Source: Perognathus longimembris pacificus
Lineage: Eukaryota > Chordata > Mammalia > Rodentia > Heteromyidae
Length of the DNA stretch: 64,000 nucleotides
Assembly: GCF_023159225.1 (NCBI RefSeq)
Contig: NC_063171.1
Span: 39,773,378 to 39,837,377 of the forward strand
Reading direction: 5' to 3'
The notes under the pieces were generated by a model. It did not search any database. It worked only from the letters and a program-made list of their open reading frames with translations, and was not told the origin of the DNA. This document shows positions 49,301-59,500 of the stretch, piece after piece. Both the position numbers and the translations under genes were made by a program. Positions within the stretch are counted from its first letter, which is position 1; each line of letters starts with the position of its first letter.

Positions 49301-51874
49301 CACACTCGAGCCTTTTTCCTTTACCAGGCCCTGATTCTCTGTGTTTTCCTTTCTAGCAGCCTCACCTCTCCAGGCTATTCCCTCCCAACCCACCTGCGTG
49401 GTATTAGGTTGCTCCCTTGGACTTCACCTCTCCATGCTGTTGGTCTCCAAGGCCCCATATTTTGTTTTGTTTATTGAGACAGGGTTTTGCTAGGTAGCCC
49501 GGGCTGCTCTTAAACTTACAATGCTCTTGTTCCCTACCCCCTGAGTGCTGAGAATACACACATGCACCAACCATACTCAACTGTTCCATCTTGATCCCTT
49601 TTTTAAACTTGGTTCTCAGTTTTCACTCTGCCTCTTTAATGTACGACATCATGCTGGGTGTGGGAGGCTTAGATGTATAGAAGACACATGGTTCTTTTCC
49701 TGAAATAGTTTATAATCTTCAGATGACAAGGTGTAAAGATAAAAAATAATTAAAAACTGATTTAAGATCCCACTGTGAGGGACCTGCCAGAGCCCCACAA
49801 ACTGTGCTTCAGCCAGAATGACCCATTGTCCCCACAGAACTAATCCAGACAGAACTGCACCATGTGAAGACACTGAAGATCATGACCCGCCTCTTCCGCA
49901 CTGGGATGCTGGAAGAACTGCAGCTGGAGCCAGGAGTGGTCCAGGGCCTATTCCCCTGTGTGGATGAGCTCAATGACATTCATACCCGCTTCCTTAGCCA
50001 GCTGTTAGAACGCCGGCGCCAAGCCCTGTGCCCTGGAAGCACTCGGAATTTTGTCATCCATCGCTTGGGTGACCTGCTTATCAGCCAGGTGGGAAAGGGT
50101 AGGACCCCTGAGTAATATTCACTGAAGGAGTGAGTGGTTTTGTTTTCTCTAACTACACTCCAGAGGCAGGAAGCCAGCTTGTTTAGCAGGAGGCTTGAGG
50201 TGTGCCCAGGGGACAAGGTATGATTTTGTGAGAAATGTTGACCTGGCTTTGCTCTCCTGACATCTAGTTCTCAGGTCCCAGTGCAGAGCAGATGCGGAAG
50301 ACCTACTCAGAGTTCTGCAGCCGCCACACGAAGGCCTTAAAGCTCTATAAGGAGTTGTATGCTCGAGACAAACGCTTCCAGCAGTTCATTCGGGTAAGCC
50401 AGCCTCTGTAGGCCCAGACTCATAGCCTCCTCATAAGACCAAATCCAGGTTCCCCGTTCATGGGAAGGTCACGTGTGATCGGTGCCCACCCAGACAGCAA
50501 ACACTGGCTCCCACTTTAGACTTGTGGATCTTGTCAATAGTTAGCCCTCAGAGCAGGACAGCATCTCCTACTGGTTTCCCAGACACTTTTCCTGACTTCG
50601 TTGGGTTGGCCCTTACTACAAGTCAGGGACATTGTCCCCATTTTCCAGATATGGTTACCTAGGCCAGTATCAGGTAATAGCCAAGGCAGGGCCAGCATCA
50701 AAGGTTAAGACTCCATCTCTCGGCAGCCCTGAGCCCTGCCTCTTCCTTTGCAGAAAGTGACCCGCTCAGCTGTGCTGAAGCGGCATGGGGTACAGGAATG
50801 TATCCTCCTGGTGACTCAGCGCATCACCAAGTACCCAGTGCTCATCAACCGGATCCTTCAGCATTCCCATGGTGAGGGGAAGCACCAGAGAGGGGGAGGG
50901 GGACAGGGGTAAGGAAAGGCTCAGGATGGTAAAGGCTCAGGGGGCAGGTATGGAGTGATGGGAAGCCTGTAAAGGTGAGAATCAGAACGCCGTGGGATGG
51001 AATGACAGTGGGTACGCTTCCCCCATGTTGGCATTCTGGTGCAGGAATTGAGGAGGAGCGCCAGGACCTGACAGCGGCACTGGGCCTGGTCAAAGAGTTG
51101 CTGTCCAATGTGGACCAGGATGTTCATGACCTGGAGAAAGGGGCTCGCCTGCAAGAAATCTATAACCGCATGGACCCTCGGGCCCAGGCCCCAGTACCTG
51201 GCAAAGGCCCTTTTGGCCGAGAGGAGCTTCTGCGGCGCAAGCTCATCCACGATGGCTGCCTGCTCTGGAAGACAGCGACAGGTCGCTTTAAAGGTCAGTG
51301 GACCTCGCTGGGCGTTGTGATTCACACTTGTAATCGCAGCATTCAGGAGGATCACAAGTTCAGCGCCAGCCTGGGCTATTATATAGGAAGTTCAAAGAGG
51401 ACCTGGGCTCGGGCTGGGGATATGGCCTAGTGGCAAGAGTGCTTGCCTTGCATACATGAAGCCCTAGGTTCGATTTCCCAGCACCACATATATAGAAAAG
51501 GCCAGAAGGGGCGCTGTGGCTCAAGTGGTAGAGTGCTAACCTTGAGCAAAAAGAAGCCAGGGACAGTGCTCAGGCCCTGGGTTCAAGCTCCAGGACTGCC
51601 CCCCCCCCCAAAAAAAAAAGAGGACCTGGACTGTATAGTGAGACCCTGTCAAAAACATAAAAATAAACAAAAGGTCAGTTGACTTGCTTGGCAGCTCCTA
51701 CAAGAGTCCAGAGTTAGGATGGGAGATCCAGCCACCCTTAGGATTTCTCTTTATGTAGGTCTGCACCAAGTATGAGATTCAGTGGGAGGAAAAGATGTGT
51801 TGTTCATTGCAGCCAAAGTTTTGCATCCTGTTTTTAATGTCATGGACAGACAGTCTTCTCTCTCTCTATCTATT

Positions 51875-51909
<35 letters not shown>

Positions 51910-54900
51910 GTCTATAATTTCTGCAGTCCTTGCCAGCCCAGAGAACCATCAGTTTTAATGAAGACATAGAAATGTAAACCATAGTTTAGCATTGATAGCT
52001 CACACCTATAACTCTAGCAACCCGAGAGGCTGATATCTACAGGATCAAGGTTTGATGCCAGCCTGGGAAGAAAAGTTCTTGAGACTCCATCTCCAAAATA
52101 ACCAATAAAAAGCTGGGCAGGAGGTGTGGCTCAAGTGGTAGAGTGCCGAGTCCTTGAGTTCAGACCCTACACCAGGACACATGTACAGAAGCGTGTGTGT
52201 GTGTGTGCGCGCACACACACACACACACAGAAGCTGGAGGCATCACTCAAAATGGAAGACACTGTGAGCCAAAGTGCTAGAGCCTCCCTTCAAGTTCCAG
52301 TCTGGAGGAGCGAGGGGACGGATAGAAATGCAGACCACAGGGCTGGGGCTATGGCCTAGTGGCAAGAGTGCCCAGGGCATGAGGCCCTGGGTTCAATTCC
52401 CCAGCACCACATATACAGAAAATGGCCAGAAGTGGCGCTGTGGCTCAAGTGGCAGAGTGCTAGCCTTGAGCAAGAAGAAGCCAGGGACAGTGCTCAGGCC
52501 CTGAGTCCAAGCCCCAGGACTGGCCAAAAAAAAAAAAGAAATGCAGACCACAGGACACGGTCAAGGCAGTTAACTCTCCCACCTGGAATCCCAGCCCTCT
52601 GCGTGATGGAATGCTCTGGCACTTGGGGAACACAGCTTGGGGGCTCCAGTGAGAGTCTGAGCCCAGACAAGGACAAGCAGGAAAAGGGACAGAGAATGAA
52701 ATCCTGGGGGCCAGTGCTTAGGCACACTTTTCCCAGGCTCACTTTGCAGAATTTGTGTGCACTTGCAGAGTATTCTATCTAAATCAGGGCAGGAAAGTAG
52801 TAGCTTCAGCTTTGGGGGTGAGGACTAGGGGACAAAAACAACTAACATCTGAGGCCAGTGTCTGCTCCTCTGTGCCCCTGTCATAAAATCTCTACTCCAA
52901 GGGCCTGGATATTCTGTCTTCACCCGCTTCTTCCATTTCTCTCCTTTCCATCTCTCCCACGCAGCAGCTAAGAATATAAAGCATGGGGGGTTAAAAATAG
53001 CAAGGCTAGGGAGCTCTATTTCTGAGCATTTAGCAAAAGCCCTCCCATTCTGTATGCCCACAGTTCAGTAAGATCCCAAGGATAAAGGGTGAGTATATGT
53101 GTTCTTGACTGTGACATCCAGGTTGTATAGAACTGACCTTTGTTCTGTGAGGACTGACCTTTCAATCCTCCTTTAGTTTAATAGACAGAAAGCCAACTTT
53201 CTCCGCACAAAGTGAGAAGGAGGAACATGCCAAGACAGAAAGAATTTAGGTCAGATACCTAAAAAGGGTTTTTTTTTGTTTTGTTTTGTTTTTGTTTTTT
53301 AAGATTTTATATTAGGCTGGGAATGTGGCTTAGTGGTAGAGTGCTTACCTAGCATGCAGGAAGCCTTGGAATCAATTCCCCAATACCACTTAAACAGAAA
53401 AGGCCAGGAGTGATCTTGTGGCTCACGTGGTAAAGTGTTAGCTTTGAGCATAAAAAGAAGCTCAGGGACAGTGCTCAGGCCCTGAGTTCAAGCCACAGGA
53501 TTGGCACACACAAAAAAGGCAATTTTCTGCAAAAGCTCTGAGTGGTCTCCAGCTATCCCTGCTTAGCCTAAAAGGCTGTTTTATCTGGTATCACATACCA
53601 TATCACCTACTTTTTCCCCTTTATTGCTCTGTTCTCAGAATGAGAAAGTGGGAGGTCTACAAAAGTGGCAGAGGCAACCAAGAGAGAAGGTGGATCAGGG
53701 GAAGAAGAGGGGAATTGGATGTTCTATCTGATGATGCAGGCCTGGTTCTTGTGAAAAGGACAGGGAAATGGCTGCTCGACCCCTCTAGTACTGACCATTC
53801 TCCCAATTTATACTCCCACCAGATGTGCTAATGCTGCTCATGACAGATGTGCTCCTATTCCTCCAAGAGAAGGACCAAAAGTACATCTTTCCTGCTCTGG
53901 TGAGTCCTACTTCTCTTCACAGTTCCAGATGTCTCTAGCCCTACTTGTTTTCCTCTCCAAGTAAGAAAAGCCCTGGAGCCTTCCTGTCAAACAATTATTG
54001 TAACTATTACTATAATACAAAAAAAAAAAAAGCTATCTTTATTTTTCTCTCATATTGTTCTATTTTATTAGGAAAGTGCATTATTAGTACTGACATTTAT
54101 GGATGATGAAAGTAATACTTAAATGTTAATCTGACAAGGGTCATTCACATTTTCAAGTTCACTCTGGAGGCCCAAAAGTGGGGATACGGTATCTTCCCCG
54201 ATCCTTAGGATATTCCAGGATTGAAGACTCAATGAGCTCAGGATTCCAAGGCTTACTAATTCTTTCTTCCAACAGGACAAGCCTTCAGTGGTATCACTGC
54301 AGAATCTGATTGTTCGGGACATTGCCAACCAAGAAAAGGGGATGTTTCTGATTAGCGCGGCCCCCCCTGAGATGTATGAGGTGCACACAGCATCCCGGGA
54401 TGACCGGAGCACCTGGATCCGAGTCATTCAGCAGAGCGTGCGCGTGTGAGTGTGTGTCTGCTGCCTGTGTTGCGTGTACCTATGGCCTCAGAAGTACCTA
54501 CGGCATTTGTGCCAGGCCTCAATACCACCTGGGAACAGAACCTGGCTTTGATAGGGAGGAACAGTGGCTGAGAGAAACATGTCAAAGTTTATATGGTGAC
54601 ACCCCAACTACCTTTCAAATGTAGCATGAACTGACAAGCAAAAGAACCCTTAGAGAACTGTCACCACTGCCAGCCAACAGGCCTATTTCAGCATCATTAA
54701 CATCTTGGTCTGTAGGCAAAGGACTGTTTTGGGGATTATATTTCATTTTGTCTTTTGTTTTCTGAAAATGAAAGAAAAGAAGATAATAAAAGCATTGCTG
54801 TTAGGGAGAAGATAGGATACTCCCCACTAACAAACTCAACCTGGTAGAGCCAAGAAGGGAAGTCCACATGTAAAATGTGTTTATCCAGGCACCAATGGCT

Positions 54901-56477
54901 CATGCCTGTAATCCTAGATCCTCAGGTCTGAGGACCGTGATTCAAAACCAACCAGGGCAGAAAAGTCTATGAGACTCTTATGTCCAGTTAAGCACCAGAA
55001 AACTGGACGTGGAGATGTGGCTCAAAGTGGTAGAGTGCTAGCCTTGAGAAAAAGAGCACAGGGAGAGTAGGAGTGCCTAGGCCCCAAGTTCAAGCCCCAT
55101 AGATGACCCCCCTACCCACCAAAAAAAAAAGGAGTGAATGAAGCCAAGATGTGAGGCTGAGGAAGCTTACCAGAAGAGGGGAATGTAGAATGCGTATCAG
55201 GATGGAAGGCTGATTACTGGTCTGTAATCTCACATCTGTCCACCAAACAAACCCACCTGACCTATTACCTCTCCAGCTGTCCATCCAGAGAGGACTTCCC
55301 CCTGATTGAGACAGAAGATGAGGCTTACCTGCGGCGGATCAAGAGTAAGTCCACCCTCGGGGAGCTTGTGAAGTACTTTGAGATATGTCCACACAAAATA
55401 TTATGCAGCTGCTAAAAAGATAAGAGATGTTTAACCAAAAATGCAAGGTTATAAAAAATGTAAATGGGACTAGGAATGTGGCCTAGTGGTAGAATGCTTG
55501 CCTAGCATGCATGAAGCCCTGGGTTTGATTCCTCAGCACCACATACATAGAAAAAGTCAGAAGTGGCGCTGTGGCTCAAGTGGTAGAGTGCTAGCCTTGA
55601 GCAAAAAGAGGCCGGGGACAGTGCTCAGGGCCTGAGTTCAAGCCCCAGGACTGGCAAAACATACCTTTTTTTTTTTAATAAAAACAATGTAAAGTGGCTG
55701 GGAATATGGTCTAGTGCTCAGGCCCTGAGTCCACACCTCAGGACTAGCAAAAAGAAATCACACACACAATGTAAAGTGTACACCATGATGTGTGTAAAAG
55801 TAATTTGGGCTAGATAGCATATGTGGGTTTTGTTTTGGTTTGTTTTGTTTTGGTTGTGTAATGTTCTTCGTGAGGTTCTGCATGACCTGCTATACAAAAG
55901 CACCAACAAAAAACAGTTTCTTCACCAAATATGGTGGCTCACATTTATAATCCTATTTGGGAATACTAAGAATCAGGACGATTTGAGGCCTGATGAGGTT
56001 TGAGGCCTCCCTGTGCAAAATGTTTGCAAGACCCTATCTCAGGAGAAAAGGCTTGTGCGCCTGTCATCCTAGCAACTGTGGGAAACATAAATAGGTTGAT
56101 TTCCTGCCCAGCCTGGGCAAAAAGTGAAACCTTATCTAGTGTGAATGCAAGGCTGTGAGTTCTGTTCGTAGTGGGGTTAGACATGTGGCAGTGTCTAACT
56201 CTCTGCAAGTGAAGCTGGGAAATAATCTATCCAGGCAGCCATGCTTAAATGAAACTTGTACCCGTTCTATAATTAAAGGAGGATGGAGAGCTGGAAGTGT
56301 GGCTTAGTGGTAGCGTGCTTACGTAGCATGCATGAAGCCCTGGGTTCAATTTCTCAGTACCACATAAAGAGAAAAAGCTGGAATTGGCTCTGTGGCTCAA
56401 GTGCTAGAGTGCTAGCCTTGAGCAAAAGAATCTCAGGGACAGTGCCCAGGCCCCGAGTTCAAGCCCCAGGACACACA

Positions 56478-56521
<44 letters not shown>

Positions 56522-59500
56522 CGCACGCGCACACACACACACACACTACACACACACACACACACACACAAAATGAACCAATACACTGGTGGCTCATGCC
56601 TGTAATCCTAGCTACTCAGGAGGCTGAGATCTGAGGATCATAGTTGGAAGCCAGACTAGCCAGAAGAAGTTGGAAATGGTGCTCTGGCTCAAGTGGTAGA
56701 GTGCTAGCCTTGATCAAAAGAAAAAGAAGTTCAGGGACAGTGCCTAGGCCTAGATTTCAAGCCCATGAATAGCAAAATAAGTAAAATAAAATCCTGCCAT
56801 CCTGCCTAGCCCACCCCTGCCCTGTGGCTTTCCCACTGGGTTCTTCCACATGCTCACCTTTTTCTCACCCACAGTGGAACTTCAGCAGAAGGACCGGGCA
56901 CTAGTGGAGCTGCTGCAGGAGAAGGTTGGACTGTTCGCTGAGATGACCCACTTCCAGGCAGAAGAGGATGGCAGCAGTGGGATGTCCCTGCCCACCCTGC
57001 CCAGGGGCCTTTTCCGTTCAGAGTCCCTGGAGTCACCTCGTGGCGAGCGACTGCTTCAAGATGCCATCCGTGAGGGTAAGGGAACTCCCAGGGAAGAATG
57101 TAGGTGCATGTGTTCACCATGACACAACATAGATGTATGGCCAGACCAGTGAGATTACCAGCTCTTCAGCCCATAAACACCCCAAGTGACTCTTCTGTGC
57201 CAGTTCCTTGAAATAACAAGGAGAGACACAGTCCTCATGTAGATAAGTATGTGCCCCTTGGAGATCTTAAATGACCTTTGGCTCTCACATGACTGAATGA
57301 AAACCTGCCCACTGCCTATGTAGATACCAGCTGAATGTCTTGTGTGTGTTGGGTGGATGGGATGATCCATAGGCTTCTGTCATTTCTGTCTTCACCTCCT
57401 CCTCTTTCCCATCAGTGGAGGGCCTGAAAGACCTGCTAGTAGGGTCTGGAGTGGAGCTGCTCCTGACGTCCAGAGAACCAGCCCTGCCTTTGGAAACAGA
57501 CAGCGGTGGTAACACAAGTCCTGGGGTCACTGCCAGTGAGTGCCAGGGCTGGGGACCAAGGTAGTAAGTGGGAGGCACTAAACAGAAAGAGGGCTTCGGG
57601 ACTGAGTAGGGCAAAGACCTGGAAAAGTGAGTTCGAGCCCCTCCTTTTCTCCCCAACAGATGGAGAGGCCAGGACCTTCAATGGCTCCATTGAGCTCTGC
57701 AGAGCTGACTCAGACTCCAGCCAGAAGGTGGGTTCTCCAGAGCTTTCAGGACTTGGCTGCAGGGTGGGAAGGGTACAGCTGGCCTCTGGGGCAGGCAGTG
57801 AGGACTTGTGTGCCTGCCGATTGCCCATCCTTGCCCATTTCTGCAGGATCGAAATGGGAACCAGCTGAGATCCCCTCAGGAGGTAAGTGGGAATCTTTGG
57901 TATGGGAGACAGAAGGGAGGATATTTCCAGCCTGAGAAGTACCTCAATTTGGGGCGGGATGGGGAAAGAAACCTCAAAGTATCTCTCCAGATACTGTTGT
58001 TCCTTCCCCCACACCCACACTTGTTCAACTCTGGGCAGTGTTCCCATCCTAAGCGTGGGCACTGTCCCCACCCTCTCCTCTGTCCCCAGGAAGTGTTACA
58101 GCGACTGGTCAATCTCTACGGGCTTCTTCATGGCTTACAGGTCAGTGGGCAAGGGCTGGGATGGGGAAGGAATACAGGTGTCCAGAGGTGCCTATGGAGG
58201 TGGGCCTCATCACCCTAACAGTCCCTTCTAAGTATTCCCTCAGGCCAAGCTCTCCAGGATTGATCCCCTGCACTGAGAGCAAGGGGTAGAAGGAAACTCA
58301 GGCTGCTGATGCACCCCCCCTGTGTCCCCATTCCACTCCCAGGCAGCTGTGGCTCAGCAGGACACTTTAATGGAAGCCCGGTTCCCAGAGGGTCCTGAGC
58401 GGCGGGAGAAGCTGACCCGAGCTAACTCCCGCGATGGTGAAGCTGGCAGGGCCGGGGCTGGGCCCGTGGCTCCTGAAAAGCAGGCCACGGAGCTGGCACT
58501 GCTGCAGCGACAGCATGCACTGCTGCAAGAGGAGTTGCGGCGCTGTCGGCGGCTGGGTGAAGAGCGGGCAACTGAGGCCGGCAGCCTGGAAGCCCGGCTC
58601 CGGGAAAGTGAGCAGGCCCGGGCTCTGCTGGAACGGGAGGCTGAAGAGGCCCGGAGGCAGTTGGCCGCCTTGGGCCAGAATGAGCCACTCCCAGCAGAAG
58701 CCCCCTGGGCCCGAAGGCCTCTGGATCCTAGGAGGCGAAGCCTCCCAGCAGGCGATGCCCTGTACTTGAGCTTCAACCCCCCACAGGTAAGGCAGTGTGT
58801 AGCGAACTGACCTGGGCTGAAAGATACTGGCCTGTTGGGGATTTTTAACTTAAGAAATCAGGCAGCAGACTTGAATAAAAGTAACATGCTGATTGAACTG
58901 AAAGAGATTTAGAGCTGAGTATGTAGCTCCATGGTAGAGAACTTGTCTAGCACATGCTATTTCCAGAATTGCAATCAAAACCAGTCTGTTCTCTCAGGAG
59001 TCTTGTGTTATTTACTCTGTGCATGGTGTGAGTACTGTCTACAGCACTCAGGAAATTGACCTGATCTCAGGAGTTTAAGACCAACATAGGCAATATAGCA
59101 AAACCCCATCTCAAAAAAGAGACCAGGGGCTGGGATCATGGCTTTGTGGGGGAGTGCTTGCCTAGCATGCATGAAGCCCTAAGTTTGATTTCTCAGTATC
59201 ACATGAACAGCTGGAAGTGGTGCTATGGTTCAAGTGGTAAAATGCTAGCCTTGAGCAAAAGAAGCTCAGGTCCTGAGTTCAAGCCCCAGGACCAGCAAAA
59301 AAAAATTAGAGAGGGAGAGACCAGCTGCCTGTAATCATAGCTACTCAGAAGACTGAAATCTGAAGGATTGCAGTTGGAGACCAGCCTGGGCAAAAAGTTT
59401 CTGAGACCCTATCTCAGCAGAAAAAAGCTGGATGTGGTAGTTCACGCCTGTCATCCCAACTATTGCAGGAAACAAATAGGAAGATTGCAATTGCCCCATT

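Noticed and set aside
57436..58071. 211-codon minus-strand open frame
   Set aside because: It crosses several ARHGEF2 exons and introns antisense and shows no family resemblance.
58354..58776. Minus-strand open frame over exon 20
   Set aside because: Mirror of the GC-rich coiled-coil exon; Ser/Arg/Ala composition typical of an antisense shadow.
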